Origin: Candidatus Melainabacteria bacterium | GTDB taxonomy: Bacteria; Cyanobacteriota; Vampirovibrionia; Obscuribacterales; Obscuribacteraceae | Length of the DNA: 64,000 nt | Direction: 5' to 3' | Assembly (NCBI GenBank): GCA_003153555.1 | Contig: PLZS01000063.1 | Span: forward strand, 1 to 64,000 | In this document: positions 8,095 through 17,509 of the stretch, piece after piece | How the letters are laid out: every line of letters starts with the position of its first letter | How positions within the stretch are numbered: the first letter of the stretch is position 1 | Made by a program: the position numbers and the translations under genes | The notes under the pieces: model-generated | Database searches by the model: none | Seen by the model: the letters and a program-made list of their open reading frames with translations, nothing else | Told to the model about the DNA's origin: nothing

Positions 8095-8793
8095 ATGTCG
8101 GAGCAACCAGTTGTCGAAGCCGAAAAAGAGAATCGTTTGCAACGGATTTTTGCGGACAGTAAGAGACGACGTGGCATTCCGACGACAGGCTATCTTGGCG
8201 ATCAGAGCATCCTCAATCGTGTGCGAGACATCGAGAAGGTTGGCAATCCGCAGCAACAGCCGGCAACGATTTCGTCTGCGCGAGGAGAAGACATCGAGCG
8301 ATTGGCGCTGCTTGATGGGTTGACTGAGCTTTATAACTACCGCACGTTTCTTAAAGAACTCAAAGCTGAACTTGGAAGAGCTGCACGATATAAGCACGCA
8401 GTCGCGTTGTGTATATTATCTATCGATGATTTTGATGCAGTCGCTCAGCAATACGGTCATCTGACTGGCGAAGCTGTCCTCAAAGTGGTGGCGAACGTGC
8501 TGCGCGGCGCTATTCGTGAAGTGGATATTCCAGCCAAATATACCGAACATGAGTTCTGCATTGTGCTACCGCAGACCCATGCTGCAGGAGCATCACTATT
8601 GGCAGAAAGAATTCGTCAACGTGTCGGCAACCAGGCGATCACACATAATTGGCAAAGTTTTTCTGTGACAGCAAGCCTTGGTGTCGCGGCTTTTCCGACC
8701 CACGCCGAAGAGTATGATCATCTGATTGGCAGAGCATCGGAAGCTCTGGAATTCGCCATCGCCCGCGGTGGCGACCGGGTTTTCTCAGTCTAA
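8095..8793 (+). CDS. GGDEF-domain protein with a degenerate active site and intact I-site
   Basis: A protein of about 232 residues. Start ATG 8095 is preferred over ATG 8089 because GGGAG is then correctly spaced. Residues about 1-60 are polar and unstructured-looking; a GGDEF domain follows from LDGLTELYNYRTF. The active-site signature should be GGDEF but reads TEHEF (in KYTEHEF), so diguanylate cyclase activity is doubtful. Five residues upstream the inhibitory-site motif RxxD is kept (REVD), in the normal register. The protein may thus bind c-di-GMP as a receptor. The gene ends 4 bases inside the convergent rtcB gene. Confidence 0.8.
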   Translation: MSEQPVVEAEKENRLQRIFADSKRRRGIPTTGYLGDQSILNRVRDIEKVGNPQQQPATISSARGEDIERLALLDGLTELYNYRTFLKELKAELGRAARYKHAVALCILSIDDFDAVAQQYGHLTGEAVLKVVANVLRGAIREVDIPAKYTEHEFCIVLPQTHAAGASLLAERIRQRVGNQAITHNWQSFSVTASLGVAAFPTHAEEYDHLIGRASEALEFAIARGGDRVFSV

Positions 8794-10286
8794 TAGTGTT
8801 TGCTGGTCTTCTTTTTCGACTTGTCGCCTCGGTTTGGTCGACGCTCATCAACGCCTTTCAGAGAAGCAAGAGGCCAGAGTGTGTATTCAATTTCGGCAAG
8901 ACCAGCATTCACTACTGCTTTTACAACTTCAGTGGACGACTTATATGCCGGCGCGGCTTCGTCTAGTGGCACGTGTCCATCAGTATTCACAACCACACCT
9001 GCTTTTCGATAGGCCTCATCCATGGCATGCTGCGACAGTTGTCTGCTTGCTTCGCCGCGCGAAAGCCTGCGTCCGGCTCCATGGTTAACGGAGAAACCGC
9101 TTTTGACTGCACCAGGCAATGGTCGTAAGATGTAGCTCCAATCTTTATTGCTGCCAGGAATGAGAACAGGGTGCCCTGTCTTCTCCCATTGAGTGCCTTT
9201 CAAAGCCGGATAGCCTGCTGGAAATGCTCTCGTCGCACCTTTTCGATGCACCCAAACGTCACCGAAATCTGGATGCCACTCCTTCTGCACCAGGTTGTGA
9301 CTAATTTCGTAAAACAACTGCAATTCAGAGTGAAAGACCTTTTGGAAGACTTGTGCGACTTGTTCGAAAATTACAAGACGATTCAGGATCGCGAAATTGC
9401 CCCCAGCTGCGACGGCATTCAAATATGATTTGTAGTGCTCACTTTCAGGTGTGAAATAACCAAGGTCGATGTCTGTAAGCGTGTCAGGACGCTCGTTTTT
9501 GGCGATTTCGAAATAGTTAGTGGCCAGTCCGTGACCAAATCCACGACTACCTGTGTGCACTTGAACAAACAACGTTCCTGTTTCTTTAGCGTGTTGAAGT
9601 TCGATGAAATGGTTACCGCCGCCCAGGCTCCCCATCTGGTCCATGCCGCGCTCGGGCCGACCCGCTCCGCCCCATGGCACCTGCCACGACTCGTCTACGG
9701 GGATGCAGTGTCTTTCCGCCTGGCTGCGGTCAAAACTGGCACCATAATGGTGCACATAATATGCAGCACCACCTCGAATCAATTTCTCGAATTCCGGTTT
9801 GGTTACCTTGCCTAATTTATGGCTGCGCCCGCCCGCGCCCATTGATACGCCTTGCATAACAAGGCGGTTAAATTCAAGACGTTTTTCAGGGGTTGCTTCT
9901 TCGGCCAGCACGTCCGAACGTGCGCTCATCATGCCGCAACCGATATCGTAGCCGACCGGACCCATGGCGATCGCGCCTTCGGCAAAGTCGGTGATCAGCA
10001 CGCATCCTACTGGCACGCCGTAGCCAAAGTGTGCGTCCGGTGTGATCACCACCATGCGAACACCAGGAAATCTAGTCGCGTTCACTATCTGCCGATAGAT
10101 TAAGTCTTCTAGATCTGTCAGCAAAGAATGAGTCAAAAACAAACGCACGGGAACGTCGACGATATCTTCTGTTGAAAGGGAAAAATATCCATCGTCATTC
10201 CACAGGCAGAGCTGTTTCCAGTTATGCCCATTCTTCAGTCCTTTAGCTAGCTTTAGCGCCTTGGCGTCAGTTTCTTGCTTCGCCAT
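8790..10286 (-). CDS. rtcB: RtcB-family RNA ligase (tRNA-splicing/RNA repair ligase)
   Basis: GTP- and Mn-dependent ligase that joins 2',3'-cyclic-phosphate or 3'-phosphate RNA ends to 5'-OH ends. Metal and catalytic motifs are present: GPVGYDIGCGM, GSLGGGNHFIEL, QVHTGSRGFGH and VNHGAGRRLSR, the last containing the His that is guanylylated. I start at ATG 10286 (498 residues, normal length); longer in-frame versions would run into the SDR gene. Translation begins 4 bases after the SDR stop, so the two genes are coupled. In bacteria RtcB usually serves RNA repair. No archease or RtcA is seen here. Confidence 0.93.
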   Translation of the reverse strand: MAKQETDAKALKLAKGLKNGHNWKQLCLWNDDGYFSLSTEDIVDVPVRLFLTHSLLTDLEDLIYRQIVNATRFPGVRMVVITPDAHFGYGVPVGCVLITDFAEGAIAMGPVGYDIGCGMMSARSDVLAEEATPEKRLEFNRLVMQGVSMGAGGRSHKLGKVTKPEFEKLIRGGAAYYVHHYGASFDRSQAERHCIPVDESWQVPWGGAGRPERGMDQMGSLGGGNHFIELQHAKETGTLFVQVHTGSRGFGHGLATNYFEIAKNERPDTLTDIDLGYFTPESEHYKSYLNAVAAGGNFAILNRLVIFEQVAQVFQKVFHSELQLFYEISHNLVQKEWHPDFGDVWVHRKGATRAFPAGYPALKGTQWEKTGHPVLIPGSNKDWSYILRPLPGAVKSGFSVNHGAGRRLSRGEASRQLSQHAMDEAYRKAGVVVNTDGHVPLDEAAPAYKSSTEVVKAVVNAGLAEIEYTLWPLASLKGVDERRPNRGDKSKKKTSKHY

Positions 10287-10290
10287 TACC

Positions 10291-11082
10291 CTAAACCATT
10301 TGTGTGCCACCATTGACGGGCAAATAAGCACCAGTGATGAAGCGCGCTTCGCTTGAAGCAAGAAGAAGAACAGCGCCGGCAATGTCTTCAGGCATGGCCA
10401 CTCGTCTTAAAGGAGCAGCTTGAGCAAAGGCGTCTTTCTGCTCGGAAGACATGAATGCCGTGGCATCCGTTTCAACTAATCCAGGGGCGATAACATTGAC
10501 GCGAATTCCGTGTGGTCCAAGCTCAAATGCCAGGCTGCGCACGAAAGCATCTAGGGCCGCTTTGGCGCTGGAGTGGGCGATGAACCCGGAAACAGGATGT
10601 CGCGAGAGCCCTGTGCTTATTGCAATGATGTTTCCTTTTCGTTTCTGCACCATTGGTGGCACCACCTCTTTGCAGATCAAAAAAGCGGATTTAAGTTCAC
10701 CAACAAGTTTTTTCTCGAAATCGTGCCAATTGTAGTCGACGAAAGATTTGATTGAAAAACTGGGTGAGGCGTTCAATATTGTGGTGTCAATGAAGCTGTA
10801 GTGTTCGACGGAACTTTCGATCAATTTTTTCACTTCAGACTCGCTGTTGACATCGGCTTTAATCGCCACAGCGCTTCCACCATGCTCTTTGATGTGCTCT
10901 ACAACTGCGTTTGCTTCGCGGGCGCTTTTGTTGTAGTTGACGATAACCTTTGCTCCGTGCGATGCCAGCAGTTTTGCCGTAGCAGCGCCGATGCCACGAC
11001 TGGCGCCAGTCACTAGGATGACTCTGTTTGCCAGCATTGGTTGGTGAGTTGTACTAACAGTCTTAGTGCTTAGCTCCGCCAT
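10291..11082 (-). CDS. short-chain dehydrogenase/reductase with His in place of the catalytic Tyr
   Basis: A 263-residue classical SDR fold. It has the nucleotide-binding TGASRGIG motif, NAS where NAG is usual, and the C-terminal GGTQMV of FabG-like proteins. In the catalytic YxxxK position the codon is CAC, giving HSSAK, so the Tyr acid/base is replaced by His while the Lys stays. The Ser is present in IAISTG. Basic 'RNVN' cofactor residues (VIVNYNKSA) suggest NADP. GAGGTG precedes the ATG. It is co-transcribed with rtcB. Substrate is unknown; activity may differ from ordinary ketoreductases. Confidence 0.85.
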   Translation of the reverse strand: MAELSTKTVSTTHQPMLANRVILVTGASRGIGAATAKLLASHGAKVIVNYNKSAREANAVVEHIKEHGGSAVAIKADVNSESEVKKLIESSVEHYSFIDTTILNASPSFSIKSFVDYNWHDFEKKLVGELKSAFLICKEVVPPMVQKRKGNIIAISTGLSRHPVSGFIAHSSAKAALDAFVRSLAFELGPHGIRVNVIAPGLVETDATAFMSSEQKDAFAQAAPLRRVAMPEDIAGAVLLLASSEARFITGAYLPVNGGTQMV

Positions 11083-11228
11083 TTTTCACCTCATATTTTT
11101 GACGTGTTTATTGTACGGGATCGTGAGATATCCTAGGGCACACTTTCTGACACAGATCTGTCTAAACCCAAAGAGACTGGCGACCATGTTTGCGTCAGAT
11201 CCAGCTAGTGACGTCGCATGCAAGCGCA

Positions 11229-11876
11229 CTATTTTTTCTTGAATATGTTGAACCGGTCGAATAGATCTTCCGGTTCTTCAGAGATCGACACTTGTGGCGC
11301 CTCCAGCGAAGCGAGCCTGAGACGACTGAGCTCGTCCAAGGTTTGCTGAAACGCTTCAAATCTGTCCTTCATTTGAGCGCGATCGAAGACTCTGCCAAGG
11401 TCGAATAAGAAGATGCTACCCGCCTGCATCCCTGCCACTTTCATAGAGCAAATGAGGAAGTTCTGCATGCCATCCGAATTCATCAATACATCTCGGAGTT
11501 TCGCATTGCTCATAAGTTTGCGTGCTTTCGAAACATCGTTGCTGGTTATCGAATACAAATATTCAACTTCAGCAAAGCCTGTGCCGGTCACTTCTGAGCC
11601 GAGCATGAACAATGGCGGTACGGCACCTTGCAGGGCATCGGTCCAGTCGAACTTCTTGCGTTTTACATTTAGTGTGAAATTGTCCAAGGGCACGTAAGAG
11701 ACGTTGCCCGTAACAGTGTGTCCGGTCGTTTGGAAGGAAATCTTCCAGTTCTTATACTGCTTCTCGACCGATGCAGTATGGATGCTTGAGAATGGAACCG
11801 TGCCTTCCGTGAAACTGCCGTTAATCTCTGCAGCCAGGAGTCGCCAGGTGTCGCAAGTCTTTTCCCACGCGTTCAT
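11229..11876 (-). CDS. cytosolic protein of unknown function
   Basis: A 215-residue protein, start ATG 11876 (GAGGTG six to seven bases upstream). It has no signal peptide or convincing membrane segment. Residues about 20-110 look like a beta-rich domain and the C-terminal third is helical and charged (RAQMKDRFEAFQQTLDELSRLRLASLEAP), possibly a coiled coil. I recognise no family. It stands alone between the SDR/rtcB pair and the 5-oxoprolinase. Confidence 0.6.
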   Translation of the reverse strand: MNAWEKTCDTWRLLAAEINGSFTEGTVPFSSIHTASVEKQYKNWKISFQTTGHTVTGNVSYVPLDNFTLNVKRKKFDWTDALQGAVPPLFMLGSEVTGTGFAEVEYLYSITSNDVSKARKLMSNAKLRDVLMNSDGMQNFLICSMKVAGMQAGSIFLFDLGRVFDRAQMKDRFEAFQQTLDELSRLRLASLEAPQVSISEEPEDLFDRFNIFKKK

Positions 11877-11969
11877 AAATCTCACCTCTGTAGGATATTT
11901 TTGATATGCCCATATTTATGTGCTTAATCAAATTATGCAGCTTTTGGCTGTTTTAATCCGTTGAAGTTG

Positions 11970-14900
11970 TTACTCGGCACCGAAGCCGCCACCTCCCGGT
12001 GTTTGGATTACAAAGGTGTCACCGGCGTAAAGCTCTATTGTGGCAGTCGCACCTAGGTCTATTCGCTCTCCGTCGCGCCGGATTACGTAATTGGAGCCTG
12101 CGGCTGCATTGCCGCCACCATAAAGGCCAAACGGAGATACCGACCGACGTTGGGAAAGAATAGAAGCACTCATGTTTTCGCAGAATTTAATTTTGCGGAG
12201 GACGCCATCTCCGCCTTTATGCCTGCCGCGACCGCCGCTCTGACGGCGGATAGAAAATTCTTGAAGGATTACCGGAAAGCGCATTTCCAAAATCTCGGGG
12301 TCGGTTAGTCTCGAGTTTGTCATGTTCGTTTGTACGGCGCTCGTTCCGTCGAAGTCTGGACCGGCACCTGAGCCACCAGATATGGTTTCATAGTATTGAT
12401 ATTGAGCGTTGCCAAAAGTGAAGTTATTCATGGTTCCCTGCGATGCAGCCATAACACCAAGGGCGCCGTAGAGAGCATCAGTAATTTGCTGAGAGGTCTC
12501 TACGTTGCCAGCAACAATGGCTGCAGGAAACTGCGGGTTTAAGAAGCTGTCGGCCGGAATTGAAATAGTTAATGGTACAAGAAATCCATCATTGAGCGGA
12601 ATGTCATCATCGATTAAAGTTCGAAAAACATACATAACGGCGGCATTTGTAATGGATTTGGGCGCATTCATGTTGGAGCTAAGTTGATTCGAGGTTCCTT
12701 GAAAATCTATTGTCGCGGAGTGTGTGGCGCGGTCTACTTTGATTGCTACTTTTATGACGGCCCCGCCATCCATCTTGCAAGTGAATGTACCGTCATGCAA
12801 AAGAGTGATTGCGGTTCTCACGGCTAGCTCGGCATTCTCCTGCACAAAACGCATGTAGCGATGCACCGTCTCCAATCCATACTTTTCGCATAGGCTGAGC
12901 AATGCCTGCTCCCCCCTGATGTTTGCAGCGATCTGTGCTTTCAAATCTGCTATATTTTGAAGTGGATTGCGGGCCGGATATGCCGATGAAGTCAATAATT
13001 TTGAAATTTCTTCTTCGCGAAAGTGCCCTGATTTCACGAGCTGAAAGTTGTCGATTACAACACCTTCTTCTTCAAGTGTGTGGCTGTTTGCCGGCATCGA
13101 ACCCGGTGTAATGCCGCCGATATCAGCGTGATGACCACGCGATGCGAGATAAAAAGAAGGTTGCGCTCCATCTACGAAAACAGGCGAAACCACAGTGATG
13201 TCTGGTAAATGAGTGCCGCCCGCGTAAGGGTTGTTTGAGACGTAAACATCTCCTTTAGCCACTGTATTTGCACGCTCTGAAATGATCTGTTGTACGCACG
13301 TGCTCATCGAGCCTAAATGTACGGGTATGTGTGGTGCGTTGGCAACCAGCTTACCTTGTTCGTCGAATATGGCACAGGAAAAATCCAGGCGTTCTTTTAT
13401 GTTGATTGATTGACTGGTGTTTTGTAATGCCGCACCCATCTGCTCTGCCGTTGACATAAAAATGTGATTGAACAATTCCAGACGCGCCGGATCAGGCTTC
13501 TCTAAATCATCCTGCGTTTGACTCATTGATTCGATTGCCTGCACTCGCCTGATTATCAGAGCACCGTTCTTATCGAGCGTCGCATGCCAACCTCTTTCAA
13601 TTATTGTCGTACTCATCTTTTCTGCGATCAGCGCAGGTCCCTTAATTAGAGAGGAAAGCGCAATGTCCTCGCTTCTCCATAAGTCAATCATCTGCCATTG
13701 ATCTTCTAGATAGACATTGCACTGCGGCAATGCAACCCGAGCAATTTGATCGATAGTGGCTGTCATTTTAGGTGCCGGTGACTTCGCTTCAGCGTCAACT
13801 GAAATCGATTCAACGACAAGGTTCTTGTCGTTCATCACGAAGCCAAAGCGGTCAAAATGTCTCTTTTCAAAGTCTTCTTTCATCAGGTCAACGGTGGCAA
13901 AAGGCACGGAAATAGATAAATCGGTACCGTGATAGCGCAACGAAGCCTTTTCAGAAGTAACTATTTTGTCTGCCAGAATCAATTGGTCAGCAAGTTCAGA
14001 CTGACAAGCCTGCACTAGCCTTTTGAGGGACGCTGCAATTGCGCTTTGATTTTCTTCCGCCAGAGGAAGTTCAATCGATTCGTTTTTTACGCAAACGATG
14101 TTAGATGTGCCGATGCCATAAGCGGAGAGAACGCCTGCAAGTGGATGAATCAAAATCTTTTTCATGCCGAGCGCATCGGCAATTTGGCAGGCGTGCTGGC
14201 CTCCAGCGCCTCCAAATGCCACGAGTGCATAGTTTGTTACGTCATGGCCTTTTTCAATTGAGATTTGCTTTATGGCGTGCGCCATTTTTGCCACCGCGAT
14301 CCCCAAGAAGCCTTGTGCCACCACCTCTGGTGCTGCGGGAGACCCAGTGGCGTTTGCCACGGCATGGCATAATTCAGCGAATAATTTTTTGACGCAGCTT
14401 TCGTCTATTTCGGCATTGTTTTGTGGGCCAAAGACTTTGGGAAAGTATTTCGGTTGGATTCTACCTAACAGTAAGTTGCAATCGGTGACAGTTAACGGTC
14501 CACCATTGCCGTAGCAGGCAGGTCCAGGATTTGCACCGGCTGATTGGGGACCGACGCGCATTCGGTAGCCGTCAAATGAGCAAATGGAGCCACCGCCTGC
14601 TGCCACTGTGTTGATTGCAATCATTGGCGTTTTTATCCGAATGCCGGCAAGCACTGCGTCAGTTGTGCGCTCGAAAGCCCCAGAAACATGTGATACGTCA
14701 GTTGACGTGCCTCCCATATCGAAGGCAATGATGTTGTCGCATCCAGCCGCAGTTCCGACCGCCGCTGCGCCAACTACGCCTCCTGCTGGACCAGAAAGCA
14801 AACTATCCTTTCCACGGAAATGCAAAGCGTCCGCTAAACCACCATTTGACTGCATAAATAGCAAACGAACTCCCTGCAGCTCATTCTGAAGTTGATCAAC

Positions 14901-15599
14901 ATATCGTTTCAAGACTGGAGATAGGTATGCGTCTGCGACTGAGGTGTCTCCTCTGCTTACCATTTTCACAAGTGGACTGATTTCATGAGATGTTGAGACT
15001 TGGGTGAAACCAACAGACAGGGCGATCTTTTGCAACCGGCATTCATGGTCTGGAAATTTATAGCTATGCATTAAAACGATTGCGCAAGAATAAAATCCCT
15101 GTTCGTAGGCGTCTTGAATTTGTTCTCGCGCTTCCTGTTCATTTAGAGGCGTCAGCTCATTTCCCCTGAAATCGTATCGGCAGTCGATTTCAACAACATG
15201 AGAGTAAAGTTGTTCGGGCAGAATTATTTGTCGAGCGAAAATGTCAGGTCGGTTTTGATATGCAATGCGCAGACAATCAGCAAAACCTTTGTTGGTGATC
15301 AGAACCGTCGGTTCGCCTTTTCGCTCCAAAAGTGCGTTGGTGGCAACGGTGGTCCCAATCCTGACGCATTCAATGTCTTTTGACGGAATTTGCTCTCCGT
15401 TATTAAGACCGAGAATGCGTCTAATTCCAGCTGTGGCAGCATCCCTGTATTGATGCGCATTTTCAGACAAGAGCTTTTCTGTGAACAGTTTTCCGGCGGC
15501 AGACAATCCGATCACGTCGGTAAACGTACCGCCGCGATCAATCCAAAACTGCCAGCCGGACCTGGAATCGGCAGTGTTCTTTAATGGAGGCTCCGCCAT
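11970..15599 (-). CDS. ATP-dependent 5-oxoprolinase / hydantoinase A-B fusion
   Basis: A 1209-residue protein. The N-terminal half is a HyuA-type ATPase-like domain, with [14 protein letters not shown] at the start, [10 protein letters not shown] and [13 protein letters not shown]. From about residue 690 a HyuB domain follows ([39 protein letters not shown] at the end). This full-length fusion is the form of eukaryotic-type 5-oxoprolinase, which opens 5-oxoproline to glutamate using ATP. N-methylhydantoinase and acetone-carboxylase-like activities use the same folds, so the substrate is inferred from the fused arrangement. No other glutathione-cycle genes are nearby. The predicted ATG has only a weak ribosome binding site. 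Confidence 0.88.
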   Translation of the reverse strand: MAEPPLKNTADSRSGWQFWIDRGGTFTDVIGLSAAGKLFTEKLLSENAHQYRDAATAGIRRILGLNNGEQIPSKDIECVRIGTTVATNALLERKGEPTVLITNKGFADCLRIAYQNRPDIFARQIILPEQLYSHVVEIDCRYDFRGNELTPLNEQEAREQIQDAYEQGFYSCAIVLMHSYKFPDHECRLQKIALSVGFTQVSTSHEISPLVKMVSRGDTSVADAYLSPVLKRYVDQLQNELQGVRLLFMQSNGGLADALHFRGKDSLLSGPAGGVVGAAAVGTAAGCDNIIAFDMGGTSTDVSHVSGAFERTTDAVLAGIRIKTPMIAINTVAAGGGSICSFDGYRMRVGPQSAGANPGPACYGNGGPLTVTDCNLLLGRIQPKYFPKVFGPQNNAEIDESCVKKLFAELCHAVANATGSPAAPEVVAQGFLGIAVAKMAHAIKQISIEKGHDVTNYALVAFGGAGGQHACQIADALGMKKILIHPLAGVLSAYGIGTSNIVCVKNESIELPLAEENQSAIAASLKRLVQACQSELADQLILADKIVTSEKASLRYHGTDLSISVPFATVDLMKEDFEKRHFDRFGFVMNDKNLVVESISVDAEAKSPAPKMTATIDQIARVALPQCNVYLEDQWQMIDLWRSEDIALSSLIKGPALIAEKMSTTIIERGWHATLDKNGALIIRRVQAIESMSQTQDDLEKPDPARLELFNHIFMSTAEQMGAALQNTSQSINIKERLDFSCAIFDEQGKLVANAPHIPVHLGSMSTCVQQIISERANTVAKGDVYVSNNPYAGGTHLPDITVVSPVFVDGAQPSFYLASRGHHADIGGITPGSMPANSHTLEEEGVVIDNFQLVKSGHFREEEISKLLTSSAYPARNPLQNIADLKAQIAANIRGEQALLSLCEKYGLETVHRYMRFVQENAELAVRTAITLLHDGTFTCKMDGGAVIKVAIKVDRATHSATIDFQGTSNQLSSNMNAPKSITNAAVMYVFRTLIDDDIPLNDGFLVPLTISIPADSFLNPQFPAAIVAGNVETSQQITDALYGALGVMAASQGTMNNFTFGNAQYQYYETISGGSGAGPDFDGTSAVQTNMTNSRLTDPEILEMRFPVILQEFSIRRQSGGRGRHKGGDGVLRKIKFCENMSASILSQRRSVSPFGLYGGGNAAAGSNYVIRRDGERIDLGATATIELYAGDTFVIQTPGGGGFGAE

Positions 15600-15696
15600 T
15601 TACGAACTGAATTTCCTTGCCCCTTCCCGCATAGTTTCGAGGTTGGGTGTTAGTTGACATTTCTGAGAATAGTAAATTGACGTGTGGCAATAATTT

Positions 15697-15915
15697 CTAT
15701 GAAGAGGACGTTGCGGCGGCGTTGGACATATTGTCCAAATTGGCTTTGACGCAAGAGAATGCTGCCGAAAGTGCTGGTGCAAGGCTGCCCTTAGTAAATC
15801 CGAAAGAAAGAGCTACAAGCAGAGCCACGAACGCTATAATTGCACCGTATTCTGTGATGGCCTGTCCTTTCCGATTTCGACCGCGTTTTCGCGTACGAGA
15901 TTTCGTTATTGCCAT
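15697..15915 (-). CDS. Flp-type IVb pilin-like prepilin
   Basis: A 72-residue protein with a very basic leader (KSRTRKRGRNRKG), the cleavage/processing motif G|QAITEY with Glu at +5 and Tyr at +6, and then a hydrophobic helix (IIAFVALLVALSFGF). This is the layout of Flp/Tad prepilins processed by a TadV-type peptidase. GGAGG precedes the ATG. No tad assembly genes, prepilin peptidase or secretion ATPase lie in the window, so it is a solitary pilin gene. The C-terminal 30 residues are Ala/Ser-rich with one Cys. Confidence 0.72.
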   Translation of the reverse strand: MAITKSRTRKRGRNRKGQAITEYGAIIAFVALLVALSFGFTKGSLAPALSAAFSCVKANLDNMSNAAATSSS

Positions 15916-16104
15916 TGCGTACCTCCGCTACAACGACTAGCCCGGAAGGCCCAGGCCGAGATATGAATTTTGAATTGGCGGCAGGCAGTGTCGGTGTTGT
16001 TAACGACTATGTGCCCGGGGCTCCCAGATTCTAACCAATTTTCTTTGAATTATTGGAGAATGTAGGCTGCCACCAAAAGCGTGTCCCGTAAGAGATAGCT
16101 AGCC

Positions 16105-16464
16105 ATGAAAAGTCCATTAGAAAGCTCGACTGACCTTATATCGTACGAAGATTTTGCAAAGGTGCAGATGCGCATCGGGCGCATTATCAAAATTGAGGAT
16201 TTTCCGAAGGCGCGAAAGCCTGCATTTAAACTTTGGATCGATTTTGGACAATTTGGCGTCAAATGCTCGTCTGCGCAAATAACTGTCCACTACACAGCCG
16301 ACGAACTTCTAAATCGGCTAATCGTCGGTGTGACCAATTTCCCCCGCAAACAAATTGCCGACTTCTTTTCGGAGGTTTTGGTGTTAGGTTCCTCGGCGGA
16401 AGACGGAAGTATCATCTTGCTTTCAGTGGACAAGGATGTGCCAGTGGGTTCGCCAATATCATAA
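16105..16464 (+). CDS. csaA: CsaA-like tRNA-binding-domain protein
   Basis: A 119-residue OB-fold protein of the EMAP/Trbp111/CsaA family. Recognisable stretches are ISYEDFAKVQMRIGRI, DFPKARKPAFKLWIDFG, KCSSAQIT and VTNFPRKQIADFFSEVLVLG. CsaA is a dimeric export-related chaperone in Bacillus, and the fold binds tRNA. Length matches the family. It stands alone, convergent with the SMP-30 gene. Whether it acts as a chaperone or on tRNA cannot be told from sequence. Confidence 0.88.
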   Translation: MKSPLESSTDLISYEDFAKVQMRIGRIIKIEDFPKARKPAFKLWIDFGQFGVKCSSAQITVHYTADELLNRLIVGVTNFPRKQIADFFSEVLVLGSSAEDGSIILLSVDKDVPVGSPIS

Positions 16465-16522
16465 TTCTGGAAGGTCAGGCACTAATTTCTAAAGCCCAGA
16501 AGTCACCATTTCGGTGCGCTTC

Positions 16523-17398
16523 TCAACCTTTATATTCAAATGACTTACAGCCCTCTGTGCCGCTCAACTCAATTTTGAAAAGCGCTCCGGCGTTAGGTTC
16601 GTCAGTTGGATTGGTTTTCTTGCCCGAAGACGTAATGTATAGGTCTGTTAGCTTTGGACCGCCAAACGCGCACGAGGTCACGTTTTTAACTCCTGGCACC
16701 TCGATTTTGGCCATCAGGTGTGCGGATCTGGGATCGATTTTGAGGACCGCCCCGCCCTCCCAGATTGCAATGTAGACGTTGTCATCTTTGTCTATTGTCA
16801 TGCCGTCGAAGTATCCGCCCCAAATATTCTTCACTGCGGCGCGGCGATTCGAGATGTTTCCCGTCTCAACGTCGTAATCGAAAGCGTCCAAGTGACCGGA
16901 CAATGAGTCGATGTAGTACATGATTTTGCTATCTGCCGTCCAAACAATTCCGTTGGAAACCGAGACGTTGCCTAATTTGTGATGCAGGGTGTGATCGAGA
17001 TCCAGCATCCATAGATTGCAAACCCCACGTTTCTCGTTGAGATTGTATGAGCCGCACCAGAATCGACCTGCCGGATCGCACTTACCGTCGTTGGAGCGAT
17101 TTCCCGGCGCTTCTACCAAATGCACGATGGTGGTCACTTTGCCTGAGTAATCGACATGCGCAAATGAGTCCGGCAGCCCCACTATGAATCCACCACCGTG
17201 TTCTGGGGCTCGTTTAACCACAGTTCCGACTTGTGATCCAACTTCAATAAATTTGTCCTTGTTAATGGCAGGATCATATGTGTGTATTTGGAATTTATCG
17301 ATGTCAACCCAATTCAAAACATTCATTCGGGAATCCCAAATGGAACCTTCTCCCAGTGCGGCATGAGCTTGCAGTATTGGTTCGGCGATTAGGTGCAT
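16523..17398 (-). CDS. SMP-30/gluconolactonase/LRE-family protein
   Basis: A 291-residue six-bladed beta-propeller lactonase. Typical motifs are ALGEGSIWD near the start, the metal-site region NRSNDGKCDPAGRFWCGS, NGIVWTADSKIMYYIDS and DGMTIDKDDNVYIAIWEGG. The family hydrolyses sugar lactones using a divalent metal. Start ATG 17398 fits the family N-terminus; an upstream in-frame TTG at 17413 adds only five residues. There are no sugar-pathway genes nearby, so the substrate is open. Confidence 0.87.
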   Translation of the reverse strand: MHLIAEPILQAHAALGEGSIWDSRMNVLNWVDIDKFQIHTYDPAINKDKFIEVGSQVGTVVKRAPEHGGGFIVGLPDSFAHVDYSGKVTTIVHLVEAPGNRSNDGKCDPAGRFWCGSYNLNEKRGVCNLWMLDLDHTLHHKLGNVSVSNGIVWTADSKIMYYIDSLSGHLDAFDYDVETGNISNRRAAVKNIWGGYFDGMTIDKDDNVYIAIWEGGAVLKIDPRSAHLMAKIEVPGVKNVTSCAFGGPKLTDLYITSSGKKTNPTDEPNAGALFKIELSGTEGCKSFEYKG

Positions 17399-17509
17399 TT
17401 GAATTACTCGCAAAGAGGCTGCCGTGACGCAAACCAGTTTAGCTGATTAGGAGTGCAGGTCGATTCCTTCAACTTGATTCCAAATGTTGACGCTTTCTTG
17501 TAGTTCTTT

